Below, in pieces: positions 28,841 through 37,186 of a stretch of DNA of 64,000 bases (the first letter of the stretch is position 1; each line of letters begins with the position of its first letter). The notes beneath the pieces were generated by a model. The model did not search any database. It saw only the letters and a program-made list of their open reading frames with translations, and was not told where the DNA came from. The position numbers and the translations under genes are program-made. Origin of the DNA: Solirubrobacter ginsenosidimutans (GTDB lineage: Bacteria > Actinomycetota > Thermoleophilia > Solirubrobacterales > Solirubrobacteraceae); contig NZ_JAPDOD010000024.1 of NCBI RefSeq assembly GCF_027587205.1, positions 1 through 64,000 of the forward strand. The letters run 5' to 3'.

Positions 28841-29776
28841 TCAGGCCGCGGTCAGGCGGTACTGCTTGGGGCTGATCCCGCGCAGGCGCTTGAAGGCGGT
28901 CGAGAGCGCGAACGGGCTGCCGTAGCCGACCTTCGCCGCGACCGAGCCGACGGTCGCGTCGGGCTCGAGCAGGAGGTCGGCGGCCAGCGCGATCCGCCAG
29001 CCGGTGAGGAACGCCATCGGCGGCTCACCCACGAGGTCGTTGAAGCGGCGGGCGAGCGCGGCGCGGGACACGCCGGCGCCCTTGGCGAGCTCCTCCACCG
29101 TCCACTGGTGCGCGGGGTCCTGGTGCAGGGCCTTCAGGGCGGGGCCGACGATCGGGTCCGCGGACGCGCGGTACCAGCCGGGCGCCTCGGCCTCCGGGCG
29201 GGCGAACCACTCGCGCAGGACGGCGATCAGGAGCAGGTCGAGCAGGCGGTCCAGCACGGCCTCCTGGCCGGGCAGGTCCTTGACGATCTCGTCGGCGAGC
29301 AGGCCGATCAGGGGCGTCTCCCACGCGTCGCCTCCGAGCGTGAGCAGCGGCGGGAGCGCGCGCAGCAGGCGCCCGCTGACCTCGCCTTCGAGCTGGTAGG
29401 TGCCGGTCAGCATCACGGTCTCGCCGTCGGCGCTGTTGCCCCAGTTGCGGGTGCCGAGGAAGTCCATCAACTTGAGCTCGAGGCCGTCCGGCGTGCGGCA
29501 CTCGCCGCCGGGGAGGATCACGGCCTGCGGCGGCGTGTCCGGCGCGTCGGCGACGAGGTACGGGTCGGGCCCGCGGGTGATGGCGACGTCGCCGGCGCGC
29601 AGCCAGGTCGGCTCACCGCCCACGGGGACGATGCACGCGCCGCCGCGGACGATCGCGACGAGCGTCAGCGGCGCCTCGTCCTCGATCCGCAGCGACCACG
29701 GCGGGTCCATCGTCGAGCGCAGCAGGAACGCGCCTCGCGCACGGGGGCCGTCGAGCAATCCGGCGACAGCGTCCAT
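28841..29776 (-). CDS. AraC family transcriptional regulator with cupin (AraC-binding/cupin_6) domain
   Basis: 311 residues. The N-terminal ~180 residues form the cupin_6-type sensor (MDPPWSLRIEDEAPLTLVAI, WLRAGDVAITRGPDPYLVAD). Two helix-turn-helix units fill the C-terminus: WTVEELAKGAGVSRAALARR and VGSVAAKVGYGSPFALSTAF, ending RGISPKQYRLTAA. This class usually controls a neighbouring oxidoreductase in response to a small ligand. It is divergent from an NmrA-like reductase gene, with interleaved inverted repeats between. Its transcript looks leaderless (TACAGT, 29784-29789, 7 bases before ATG). Confidence 0.92.
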   Translation of the reverse strand: MDAVAGLLDGPRARGAFLLRSTMDPPWSLRIEDEAPLTLVAIVRGGACIVPVGGEPTWLRAGDVAITRGPDPYLVADAPDTPPQAVILPGGECRTPDGLELKLMDFLGTRNWGNSADGETVMLTGTYQLEGEVSGRLLRALPPLLTLGGDAWETPLIGLLADEIVKDLPGQEAVLDRLLDLLLIAVLREWFARPEAEAPGWYRASADPIVGPALKALHQDPAHQWTVEELAKGAGVSRAALARRFNDLVGEPPMAFLTGWRIALAADLLLEPDATVGSVAAKVGYGSPFALSTAFKRLRGISPKQYRLTAA

Positions 29777-29783
29777 GCCACGA

Positions 29784-29849
29784 ACTGTAGACGATGACGC
29801 ATGAACTCGCGCAATCCAGCTATGGAACGTCTACGTGATCGCGAGTTCA
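29784..29849. promoter_or_regulatory. Divergent promoter/operator region for the AraC regulator and NmrA-like reductase
   Basis: Two pairs of inverted repeats are interleaved: GTAGACG (29787-29793) with CGTCTAC (29828-29834), and TGAACTCGCG (29802-29811) with CGCGAGTTCA (29840-29849). The araC -10 (TACAGT on the minus strand) overlaps the first. The arrangement suits a dimeric AraC-type protein binding two sites to control both genes. Confidence 0.55.
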
Positions 29850-29858
29850 ATGCCGGTC

Positions 29859-30671
29859 ATGAGCACTTACACCTTGGTTCTGGGCGGCACGGGCAAGACG
29901 GGTCGCCGCATCGTGGCGCGGCTGCAGGCGCAGGGCGTCGAGGTGCGCGTCGGCTCGCGCTCGCTGCCCTTCGACTGGTACGACGCGACGACCTGGCCGG
30001 GCGCGCTCGAGGACGTCGAGACCGCGTACATCTCGTACTTCCCCGACCTCGTGGTCGAGGGCGCGCCCGAGCGCGTCGGCGCGTTCGCGCGGCTCGCCGC
30101 CTCCAAGGGCGTGCGCCGGCTGGTGCTCCTCTCCGGCCGCGGCGAGGCCGAGGCGCAGCGCGCCGAGCAGGAGGTGATCGCCGCGGGCACCGAGTGGACG
30201 GTCGTGCGCTGCAGCTGGTTCGCGCAGAACTTCAGCGAGGCGTTCCTGCTCGACGGCGTCCTCGCGGGTGAGATCGCGCTGCCGGCGGGCGACGTTCCGG
30301 AGCCGTTCGTCGACGCTGAGGACATCGCCGACGTGGCGACCGCCGCGCTCACGCAGGACGGCCACCACGGCGAGATCTATGAGCTCACCGGGCCGCGGGC
30401 GCTGCGCTTCGAGGAGGCTGCCGCGGAGATCGCGGCGGCGATCGGGCGCGAGCTGCGCTTCGTCTCCGTGCCGGGTGAGGCGTTCCACGCCGGCATGCTG
30501 TCGGCGGGTGTGCCGGAGGACGAAGCCGTGCTGGTCTCGTGGCTGTTCCGCGAGGTGCTCGACGGGCGCAACGTGGAGCCGCAGGACGGCGTGCGTCGCG
30601 CGCTGGGGCGGGCGCCGCGGGACTTCGGCGAGTACGCGCGGGTCACCGCCGCTTCGGGGGCGTGGGCATGA
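29859..30671 (+). CDS. NAD(P)H-binding NmrA-like reductase
   Basis: 270 residues from ATG 29859 (STYTLVLGGTGKTGRRIVAR); an upstream in-frame GTG lies within the operator repeats. The Rossmann motif GGTGKTG, LVLLSGRGEAEAQRAEQEV and WTVVRCSWFAQNFSEAFLL match the NmrA/YtfG (NAD(P)H:quinone oxidoreductase-like) family. Very likely the main target of the divergent AraC regulator. Its stop overlaps the cupin gene start (ATGA). Confidence 0.9.
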   Translation: MSTYTLVLGGTGKTGRRIVARLQAQGVEVRVGSRSLPFDWYDATTWPGALEDVETAYISYFPDLVVEGAPERVGAFARLAASKGVRRLVLLSGRGEAEAQRAEQEVIAAGTEWTVVRCSWFAQNFSEAFLLDGVLAGEIALPAGDVPEPFVDAEDIADVATAALTQDGHHGEIYELTGPRALRFEEAAAEIAAAIGRELRFVSVPGEAFHAGMLSAGVPEDEAVLVSWLFREVLDGRNVEPQDGVRRALGRAPRDFGEYARVTAASGAWA

Positions 30672-31237
30672 TCCTCCCGGGCGACAGCATCGAGAACCCG
30701 GTCACCGGCGAGCGCTTCGAGTTCATCCACACCGCGGCCAGCACGGGCGGCGAGCTGCTGGCGTTCGACTTCGCGCTGCGACCGGGCGGCAAGGTCCCGA
30801 TCCCGCACGTGCACCCGATCCAGACCGAGCGCTTCGAGGTCATCTCCGGCTGCGTGCGCTTCCGGCTCGGCCGGCGCACCTTCGTGGCGGGTGCGGGCGA
30901 GGTCGTCGAAGCGCCGCCCGGCGTCGCCCACGGGTTCGGCAACGCGGGTCGCGGCGAGGCGCGGATGCGCGTCGAGGTCCGCCCCGCGCTGGCGATGGAG
31001 GACATGTTCGCCGAGGTCGTCGCGCTCGCCGAGGCGGGCAAGCTGACGCGCCGCGGCCTGCCGCGGAACCCGCTCACGCTGGCCTCGCTGGCGCGCCGCT
31101 ACGACCAGGAGGCGCACGCGCCGCTGCTCACCGTCGGCGTCCAGCGGCTCCTGCTCGCGCCCTTGGTCTGGCTCGGCTCACGCGTCGAGCGCAAGCGGCT
31201 CGAGCACCGTGCGCCGAATGTGCTCGTACACCACTGA
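30668..31237 (+). CDS. Cupin-domain protein
   Basis: 189 residues. Cupin motif 1 is IPHVHPIQTERFEVISG and motif 2 EAPPGVAHGFGNAG, with His/Glu residues that could bind a metal. A C-terminal helical part (RYDQEAHAPLLTVGVQRLLL) may contact the membrane. Start by ATGA overlap with the reductase. The last 60 bases overlap the convergent Lrp gene. Enzyme or sensor role unclear. Confidence 0.88.
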   Translation: MILPGDSIENPVTGERFEFIHTAASTGGELLAFDFALRPGGKVPIPHVHPIQTERFEVISGCVRFRLGRRTFVAGAGEVVEAPPGVAHGFGNAGRGEARMRVEVRPALAMEDMFAEVVALAEAGKLTRRGLPRNPLTLASLARRYDQEAHAPLLTVGVQRLLLAPLVWLGSRVERKRLEHRAPNVLVHH

Positions 31238-31651
31238 CGTGTTGACGTCGGCGACCTCCTCGCGCTCCGTCAGGCGATCGATCACGAAGGCGTAGAGCGC
31301 GTCGGTGTCCGGCACCGCGACGTGCAGCAGGAAGTCCGCCGAGCCGGAGACGACGAACACGCCGACGATCTCGGGCAGCGTCGAGACCCAGTTGCGGAAG
31401 GCCTCGACGATCTCGCGCCGCGGCGGCCGGAGCGTGATCGCGGTCAGCGCTTGCACATGGCGGCCGAGCGCGCCGTAGTCGACGTCGGCGTGGTAGCCGC
31501 GGATGACGCCGTCGGCCTTCAGGTTCCGGACGCGCTCCGACGAGGTCGAGGGGGAGACGTGGACGGCGGTCGCGAGGTCGCGGTTGCTGGTCCGTGCATC
31601 GTCCTGCAGGACGTCGAGAATCGCCCAGTCCGTCGCATCAAGTCGTGGCAT
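31178..31651 (-). CDS. Lrp/AsnC family transcriptional regulator
   Basis: 157 residues. An N-terminal helix-turn-helix (LDATDWAILDVLQDDARTSN, SPSTSSERVRNLKADGVIRG) precedes the RAM effector domain (FVVSGSADFLLHVAVPDTDA). Members form octamers and respond to amino acids. It is divergent from a DUF2000 gene with 70 bases between, so that gene is a probable target. Convergent overlap of 60 bases with the cupin gene. Confidence 0.94.
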   Translation of the reverse strand: MPRLDATDWAILDVLQDDARTSNRDLATAVHVSPSTSSERVRNLKADGVIRGYHADVDYGALGRHVQALTAITLRPPRREIVEAFRNWVSTLPEIVGVFVVSGSADFLLHVAVPDTDALYAFVIDRLTEREEVADVNTSVVYEHIRRTVLEPLALDA

Positions 31652-31721
31652 TCGCGTAAGTCTCCGTTGATCGTGCGGAGTTCGGCGTGTTTGTCCGCAG
31701 CTGTGCTCTCATTGTGACGCG

Positions 31722-32126
31722 ATGACGAACGGAACGCGATGCGTGGTGGTGGTCGACGAGGCGCTCGCGCCCGGGCTGGCGGCGAACGCCGCCGCGGTGA
31801 TGGCGCTGACCCTCGGGACCAAGGTGCCGGCGCTGGTCGGCGAGGAGTTCGTGGACGGCGCGGGCGAGCGCCACCCGGGCCTGATCACGACCGGTCTGCC
31901 GGTCCTGCGGGCGGCGGCCGACGCGCTGCCGGACCTCCGCGCCCGCGCGCTGCAGGCCGAGGTCGGCGTGATCGGCTTCCCGCGCTCGGGCCAGACGACG
32001 ACCGACTACGAGCATTTCCGGGCGCTGGTCGCCGAGACCGACGCGCCCGACTACCTCGGCCTCGCGTTCTACGGCGACGGCAAGACCCTCCGCCGCCTCA
32101 CCGGCAGCCTCGGCCTCCTCCGCTGA
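31722..32126 (+). CDS. DUF2000 family protein
   Basis: 134 residues with the DUF2000 pattern: CVVVVDEALAPGLAANAAAV, LGTKVPALVGEEFVDGAGER and FYGDGKTLRRLTGSLGLLR. The family is related to peptidyl-tRNA hydrolase-2 folds and often sits beside Lrp-type regulators, as here. Biochemical role unknown. The stop is followed within 5 bases by a REP-like element. Confidence 0.85.
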   Translation: MTNGTRCVVVVDEALAPGLAANAAAVMALTLGTKVPALVGEEFVDGAGERHPGLITTGLPVLRAAADALPDLRARALQAEVGVIGFPRSGQTTTDYEHFRALVAETDAPDYLGLAFYGDGKTLRRLTGSLGLLR

Positions 32127-32130
32127 AGAT

Positions 32131-32256
32131 AAACCCCACCTAAGGGGCCAGACCCCTTAGGTTCCCTTTAGGTGGCCGAGCGCGGCGCAGAGCCAATCAA
32201 CGCCGCGATCCGAACCTAAAGCGCGGATAAGGGGCCAGACCCCTTAGGTGGGGTTT
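32131..32256. repeat. REP-like composite inverted-repeat element A
   Basis: Terminal 17-base inverted repeats (32131-32147 and 32240-32256, beginning AAACCCCACC) flank two copies of the hairpin core CCTAAGGGG-CCAGA-CCCCTTAGG or its truncated form. An internal segment, CTTAGGTTCCCTTTAGG, also occurs in element B in reverse. It fills the gap between two convergent genes and supplies part of the stop of the downstream one. Likely a two-way terminator or mobile REP/BIME unit. Confidence 0.8.
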
Positions 32257-32638
32257 AGGTGTAGGGGACGACCGGGATCTCCCACAGGATCGACGCGACC
32301 ACTGCGGCGACCACGGCCAGGGCGATCGCCACGCCGACCATGATCCGCTGGAAGCGGGTGGTCTCCTTGGCCGACTGCTTGGCCTGCTCGGCCTTCTCCA
32401 GCGCGGTCTCCAGCGCCCGCCCCGCCCAGGCGAACTCGAGCGACAGGATCGCCAGCGCGACAGGGATCACCGCGAGTGCCGGGCCCGGGAGGACGAGCAT
32501 CGCGACGCCCGCGAAGAGCAGCGTGAAGCCCGCCGCCGCGATCAGCACGCGCAGGTAGAGCGGGCGGCTCGCGTGCACCTCGCGCTGCGCGCGCATGCGC
32601 TCCACCAGCGTGGGCTTCGGCGCGTCTTCGGTGCTCAT
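32255..32638 (-). CDS. TIGR02611/PGPGW-type membrane protein
   Basis: 127 residues. Two adjacent transmembrane segments (VLIAAAGFTLLFAGVAMLVL, then PGPALAVIPVALAILSLEFA) carry the family's LPGP motif, followed by a charged helix and a third membrane segment near the C-terminus (VGVAIALAVVAAVVASILW). Function unknown in the family. Its ATG overlaps the stop of the M23 gene upstream, and its stop lies in REP-like element A. Confidence 0.85.
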   Translation of the reverse strand: MSTEDAPKPTLVERMRAQREVHASRPLYLRVLIAAAGFTLLFAGVAMLVLPGPALAVIPVALAILSLEFAWAGRALETALEKAEQAKQSAKETTRFQRIMVGVAIALAVVAAVVASILWEIPVVPYT

Positions 32639-33807
32639 CCTTCTCCTATGAAGTCGCGGACCTCGACGAGCGCGCCGGGGCGTTCGGCGGTATCGGTGAG
32701 GGCGGCGCCGGCGCGCTTCTGCCAGGCGACGAGGAACGGGTTGGGATCGACGGCCTTGCCACCGTCCGGGTGGATCTCGAAGTGCAGGTGGGGCGGGGTC
32801 GGTTCAGCGTCCCCCGTGTTACCCACATAGCCGAGGATCGTCCCGGCCTCGACGTGGCGCCCATCGACCGCGGCGGGGGAGAACGACGCCAGGTGCGCGT
32901 AGAAGAACTGATCGCCGCTGTCGGCGTAGACCCAGAGGCGGTTGCCGGAGATCGGGAGCGACCCGACGTTGGCCAGCTCCCCGTCGGCGACCGCCACCAC
33001 CGGCGTGCCGAAGTCGGCGAAGAGGTCGTTGCCCTCGTGGAACCCGGTGTCGGCGCGGAAGGCGCCGAACGGCCCGCCGATCGTCGTCTTGCCACCGACC
33101 GGGAAGACGAAGCGCGTCGTCATCAGGCGCTTCTTCCACGCGGGCGTGGTGTTCTTCGGCTTCGGCGTGGCGGTCGGCTCGGGCGTGGCGGTCGAGGTGG
33201 GTGCAACGGTCGGCGTCGCCGTCGCCGTCGCGGTGGCCGCGGGCGTGCCGGCGGGGCCGGCGCTCGCGGAGACGTCGGCGACCACGACCGTGGTCCCGGC
33301 CGGGAACCCGTTGAGGTCGTCGGTCAGCGTGACCGTCAGCCCCGCCCCGTCCTTGTTGACGACGGCCTTGCCGGCGTCGAACGTGTACGTCTTCGTGCTC
33401 GACACCGAGCCGATGTCGTCTTCGCCCAGCACCAGGTCGCGCACCGTGCCGCGGTACTTCACGCCCGAGGCCTTGGCGCTCGCCGTGCGCGAGACGAGCG
33501 AGGCGGTGACCGCACCGCCGAAGAGCTCGATGTCGTCGGCTTCGGCCTGCGCCAGCGCGGTCCCGTCACTCGACGAGGTCGAGAGGCTGTAGAAGCCGTC
33601 GCCGAGCACGATGCCCTTCGGGAGCTTGGTGGGAATGCTCCCGCTCGTGGACCCGCCACCGGAGACGTGCTTGGCCGAGACGCGCCCGAGGTCGCCGGAG
33701 ACGACGGCCGCCGCGGCCTTCGCGGGCGCCTGCGCGGGAGCGGCCGTCACCAGCGTGGCCGCCGCCACACCCACCGCGACGACCACCCCGAGAAGCCGAA
33801 TGCGCAC
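32635..33807 (-). CDS. Secreted M23-family peptidase with PT linker
   Basis: 390 residues from GTG 33807, which begins a signal peptide (VRIRLLGVVVAVGVAAATLV, cleavage near APAQA). A unique beta domain (~35-190) and an Ala/Thr/Pro linker precede the C-terminal LytM/M23 domain with GFHEGNDLFADFG (H and D ligands) and HLHFEIHPDGG. M23 enzymes cut peptidoglycan cross-bridges. Both zinc motifs are intact, so activity is likely. The stop overlaps the next gene by 4 bases. Confidence 0.9.
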   Translation of the reverse strand: MRIRLLGVVVAVGVAAATLVTAAPAQAPAKAAAAVVSGDLGRVSAKHVSGGGSTSGSIPTKLPKGIVLGDGFYSLSTSSSDGTALAQAEADDIELFGGAVTASLVSRTASAKASGVKYRGTVRDLVLGEDDIGSVSSTKTYTFDAGKAVVNKDGAGLTVTLTDDLNGFPAGTTVVVADVSASAGPAGTPAATATATATPTVAPTSTATPEPTATPKPKNTTPAWKKRLMTTRFVFPVGGKTTIGGPFGAFRADTGFHEGNDLFADFGTPVVAVADGELANVGSLPISGNRLWVYADSGDQFFYAHLASFSPAAVDGRHVEAGTILGYVGNTGDAEPTPPHLHFEIHPDGGKAVDPNPFLVAWQKRAGAALTDTAERPGALVEVRDFIGEG

Positions 33808-33827
33808 CTTGTGAGTGTGCCAGACCC

Positions 33828-34601
33828 CTATTTGGCGGCGACCTGCCGATATCGCCGGATCGACAGCGGCACGAACACGACGAGCAGCACCGCGACCCAC
33901 ACGAACGCCATCCAGACGTCGCTGTTGGCGGGGGTGCCGAGCCAGAGCGACCGCACCGCGTCGACCACGGTCGTGAACGGATTGGCGTTCGCGAACTGTT
34001 GGAGCCCGTCCGGCATCGACTCCGCCGGCACGAACGCCGAGGACGCGAAGGTCAGCGGGAAGATCGCCGTGAAGCCGATCGCGTTGGCGGTCTCCGGCGA
34101 GGACGCGAACAGCCCCACCAGCGCGAACACCCACGAGAACGCGTAGCCGAACAGCAGCAGCAGGACGATCCCCAGCACGACCTCGGCCGCCGTCGTGTCC
34201 TGGAAGTTGAACCCGCAGATGATCCCGACGACGAGCAGCACGGTCAGCGAGAGGCAGTTCAACACCACGTCGGAGAGCGTCCGCCCGGTGAGCACCGCGG
34301 CGCGCGACATCGGCAGCGACCGGAACCGATCGATCAGGCCCTTCTGCACGTCCTCGGACAGTCCGAGCGCGGTGACGAACCCGCCGAACGCGATCGACTG
34401 GACGATGATGCCCGGGATCAGGAAGTCGACGTAGTCGAAGCCGGGCGTCACGATCGCGCCGCCGAAGACGTAGATGAACAGCAGCACGAACATCACCGGC
34501 TGGATCGTGTAGGCGATCAGCAGGTCGGGCTGGCGCGGGATCCGCTTGAGGTTGCGGCGCGCGAGGACGAACGTGTCCGAGACGGTGTACGCGACGCTCA
34601 T
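33828..34601 (-). CDS. ABC-2 type transporter permease (DrrB-like)
   Basis: 257 residues from ATG 34601, which overlaps the ATPase stop by 4 bases. Six membrane segments; the family pattern includes TIQPVMFVLLFIYVFGGAIV, FLIPGIIVQSIAFGG and the conserved NANPFTTVVDAVRSL. With the upstream ATPase it forms a daunorubicin-resistance-type exporter of lipophilic compounds. The exported substrate is unknown. Confidence 0.93.
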   Translation of the reverse strand: MSVAYTVSDTFVLARRNLKRIPRQPDLLIAYTIQPVMFVLLFIYVFGGAIVTPGFDYVDFLIPGIIVQSIAFGGFVTALGLSEDVQKGLIDRFRSLPMSRAAVLTGRTLSDVVLNCLSLTVLLVVGIICGFNFQDTTAAEVVLGIVLLLLFGYAFSWVFALVGLFASSPETANAIGFTAIFPLTFASSAFVPAESMPDGLQQFANANPFTTVVDAVRSLWLGTPANSDVWMAFVWVAVLLVVFVPLSIRRYRQVAAK

Positions 34602-35569
34602 AGCGCGGCCGCCTCCTCCGCCTCGGCGCGCTCCTCGGCCGCGTGGCCGGTCAGCGTGATGAAGACGTCGTCGAGCGTCGGGCGGCGCAGCGCGATGTCG
34701 TCGATGCCGACGTCCGCGCCGTCGAGGCGTCGCACCGCCTCGGCGATCACGCCCGTGCGACTGCGGATCGGGACGTGCACGACGCCGTCCTCGTGGCTCG
34801 GGCGGCCGTTCGCGAACTCCGCCAGGGCGGCGATCGCGGCCTCGGGGTCGGCGCCGGGCTCGAGCGTCACGTCGAGCCGCTCGCTGCCGATGCGGTCCTT
34901 GAGCTCGTCGGAGGTGCCCTCGGCGATCACGTTGCCGTGGTCGATCACGACGATCTGATCCGCGAGCCGGTCGGCCTCCTCGAGATATTGCGTCGTAAGG
35001 AGCACCGTCGTGCCCTCGGCCACGCGCGCCTCGATCGTCTCCCACATGCCGAAGCGGGCGCGCGGATCGAGGCCCGTCGTCGGCTCGTCGAGGAAGATCA
35101 CCGGCGGGCGGTAGACGAGCGCCGCCGCGAGGTCGAGCCGCCGCCGCATGCCGCCCGAGTACGTCTTGGCGGGGCGCCCGCCGGCCTCGGTCAGCTCGAA
35201 GCGCTCGAGCAGCTCGTTCGATCGCTTCCGCGCCTCGGCGCGCGGCAGGTGGTACAGCTGCCCGACCATCTCGAGGTTCTCGAACCCCGTGAGATTGTCG
35301 TCGACCGCCGCGTACTGGCCCGCGAGGCCGATCTTGGTGCGCAACGCGTCGGCGTCGCCCACGACATCCAGCCCGACGACGCGGGCGCTGCCCGCGTCGG
35401 GCTTCAGCAACGTTGCCAGGATGCGTACCGCAGTGGTCTTTCCGGCGCCGTTTGGACCCAGGAGGCCGAGGATCGAGCCGGTCGGCGCCGCGAAGTCCAC
35501 TCCGCACAGCGCCTTCACCGGCCCGTATGACTTCTCGAGCCCCTCCACGGCGATCGCGTGATCGCTCAT
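34598..35569 (-). CDS. ABC transporter ATP-binding protein (DrrA-like)
   Basis: 323 residues from ATG 35569. Walker A GPNGAGKTT, Q-loop LAGQYAAVDDNLTG, signature YSGGMRRRLDLAAALVY, Walker B VIFLDEPTTGLDP and switch-type LTTQYLEEADRLAD are all intact. The C-terminal ~100 residues are the DrrA extension (RSRTGVIAEAVRRLDGADV). Leaderless promoter probable: TAGTTT (35577-35582, minus) lies 7 bases before the start. Confidence 0.95.
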   Translation of the reverse strand: MSDHAIAVEGLEKSYGPVKALCGVDFAAPTGSILGLLGPNGAGKTTAVRILATLLKPDAGSARVVGLDVVGDADALRTKIGLAGQYAAVDDNLTGFENLEMVGQLYHLPRAEARKRSNELLERFELTEAGGRPAKTYSGGMRRRLDLAAALVYRPPVIFLDEPTTGLDPRARFGMWETIEARVAEGTTVLLTTQYLEEADRLADQIVVIDHGNVIAEGTSDELKDRIGSERLDVTLEPGADPEAAIAALAEFANGRPSHEDGVVHVPIRSRTGVIAEAVRRLDGADVGIDDIALRRPTLDDVFITLTGHAAEERAEAEEAAAL

Positions 35570-35576
35570 TGAGGCG

Positions 35577-35582
35577 AAACTA
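35577..35582 (-). promoter_or_regulatory. -10 element (TAGTTT on the minus strand) of the ABC exporter
   Basis: TAGTTT ends 7 bases before ATG 35569 without a Shine-Dalgarno; it would drive both exporter genes. Confidence 0.45.
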
Positions 35583-35712
35583 GCGAGCGATCCCCGCCGA
35601 ATGGTTCGGTTAGTCACACCTTCGCGCTACGTTGACGTCACGTCATCAAGCTCGGTGGCAGGGGTGTCCCGGGTCCTTGGTGAGAAATAGACGTCCCTTT
35701 CGGGAGGCAATC

Positions 35713-36597
35713 TTGCGACGTCTCACACTGGCGCCGGCTCTGCTGGCGACCTTCGTGCTGGCTGGGCCGGCACACGCGCAGGTGATGGAGAGCGGGCCCT
35801 CGAGCGACGCGTCGCGCGCGTCGGTCGAGGACTACTGGACCTCCGACCGCATGCAATCCGCCAAGCCGGCCGCGCGCATCATCAACGCGGACGGCACGCA
35901 GTCCAAGTCGCAGCCCGCGCCGCTGCCGTGGACCTCGCAGGAGGTGACCACGCCGTATACGAATGCGCCGACGCGCACCCACGGCAAGGTGTTCTTCACG
36001 TTGGGAGGCGTGGACTACGTCTGCTCGGGCACGGCGCTGTTGAGCGGCAACAAGAGCGTCGTGTGGACCGCCGGGCACTGCGTCAACGAAGGCCCGGGCG
36101 ACTTCGCCACCAACTGGGAGTTCGTACCCGCCTACAAGGACGGCACGGCCCCGCTCGGCGTCTACGTCGCCGACAACCTGTTCACGAGCTCCGCCTGGGG
36201 CAACAGCGGCGACTTCAGCTACGACTTCGGCGCGGCGGTCGTCGCGCCGGCGGGCGGGACCGCGCTCACCGATCGCGTCGGCGGGCGCGGGATCAGCTTC
36301 AACTACAACCGCTCGCAGAACTACGTGTCCTACGGCTATCCGGCCGCGCCGCCGTTCACCGGCGAGCGCCTGTGGACCTGCAACTCGCCGCTGCAGGCGA
36401 GTGACAGCGGCGCGAGCCCGGCCACGATGGGCATCGGGTGCGACATGACCGGCGGCTCCAGCGGCGGCGGCTGGATCGTCGGCGGGAACCTGTACTCGGA
36501 GAACTCCTACGGGTACGACAACCAGCCGAACGTGATGTACGGCCCCTACCTCGACAGCGTGGCGCAGAGCGTCTACAACGCCGCCGCGGCGGACTGA
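35713..36597 (+). CDS. Secreted trypsin-like serine protease
   Basis: 294 residues. TTG 35713 has GGGAGG at good spacing and begins the signal peptide (LRRLTLAPALLATFVLAGPA, cleavage after HAQ). The catalytic triad is visible: His in WTAGHCVNE, Asp in SYDFGAAVV, Ser in MTGGSSGGGWIVGG. A pro-region of about 60 residues (SVEDYWTSDRMQSAKPAARI) may keep it inactive until export. Resembles V8/glutamyl endopeptidase-like proteases. A 13-bp hairpin follows. Confidence 0.9.
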   Translation: MRRLTLAPALLATFVLAGPAHAQVMESGPSSDASRASVEDYWTSDRMQSAKPAARIINADGTQSKSQPAPLPWTSQEVTTPYTNAPTRTHGKVFFTLGGVDYVCSGTALLSGNKSVVWTAGHCVNEGPGDFATNWEFVPAYKDGTAPLGVYVADNLFTSSAWGNSGDFSYDFGAAVVAPAGGTALTDRVGGRGISFNYNRSQNYVSYGYPAAPPFTGERLWTCNSPLQASDSGASPATMGIGCDMTGGSSGGGWIVGGNLYSENSYGYDNQPNVMYGPYLDSVAQSVYNAAAAD

Positions 36598-36606
36598 TCC
36601 GAGCCT

Positions 36607-36638
36607 GGTGCGGGCCGCCGCGCGTGGCGGCCCGCACC
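36607..36638. terminator. Bidirectional hairpin between the protease and cupredoxin genes
   Basis: A perfect 13-bp stem (GGTGCGGGCCGCC, 36607-36619 with 36626-36638) around a 6-base loop lies 9 bases after the protease stop and 7 before the stop of the convergent gene. No T-run, but its place and strength fit a shared terminator. Confidence 0.65.
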
Positions 36639-36645
36639 CGTCGGT

Positions 36646-37173
36646 CTACTTGACCTTGATCGTCCCGATCATCCAGGGGTGCACGGCGCAGATGAAGTTC
36701 AGCGTCGTGCCCTTCTTCGCGGTGACCTTGAAGCTCACCTTGCCCTTGGGCGGCAGGTAGATCGAGTCGCCGGCGGCGGTCTTGTCGCCGCCGGTGTCGA
36801 ACCCGTCGCCCCCGGCCTCGACGACCGCCTTGCCGACCTCGCCCGTCTCCGGGTTGGCCTCGTGCGCGGCCATCAGCGGCCCGCACGCCTCGCAACCCAT
36901 GATCTGCGCCGCCGTCTTCGGCAGCTTCTTCACCAGCGACAGCGAGTGCGGCTGGCCGCCGGTCGACTTGTCGCGCAGCGTGACGGTGTCACCGGACTTG
37001 ACGTCATAGCTGTCGGCGTCCCAGTGCTGGGCGTCCTGCACGTACTGATTGGCCTTCACCTGCATCCCGCCGACGGCGGTGATGGTGTTCTTCTTCGGGG
37101 TGGCCGCGGATGCCGGGCCGGCGGCGATCGCGAAGACGCCAAGGGCCGCGACGGCGGCGCTGCGGTAGGTCAT
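36646..37173 (-). CDS. Secreted cupredoxin-like copper-binding protein
   Basis: 175 residues from ATG 37173 (GTG 37182 is an alternative). Signal peptide MTYRSAAVAALGVFAIAAGP is cleaved near ASAA. The mature protein has type-1 copper-like ligands: His in GQPHSLSLVKK and the Cys-x3-His-x2-Met cluster FICAVHPWMIGTI. An inserted MGCEACGP pair may form a disulfide or bind metal. Likely a periplasm-side electron carrier or copper protein. Confidence 0.87.
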   Translation of the reverse strand: MTYRSAAVAALGVFAIAAGPASAATPKKNTITAVGGMQVKANQYVQDAQHWDADSYDVKSGDTVTLRDKSTGGQPHSLSLVKKLPKTAAQIMGCEACGPLMAAHEANPETGEVGKAVVEAGGDGFDTGGDKTAAGDSIYLPPKGKVSFKVTAKKGTTLNFICAVHPWMIGTIKVK

Positions 37174-37186
37174 GCGCCGCACTCTG

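Noticed and set aside
35597..35609. Second TetR operator near the ABC exporter (AACCATTCGG on the minus strand resembles half of 38270-38305)
   Set aside because: Only one nine-to-ten-base half matches and the flanking symmetry is missing; probably chance.
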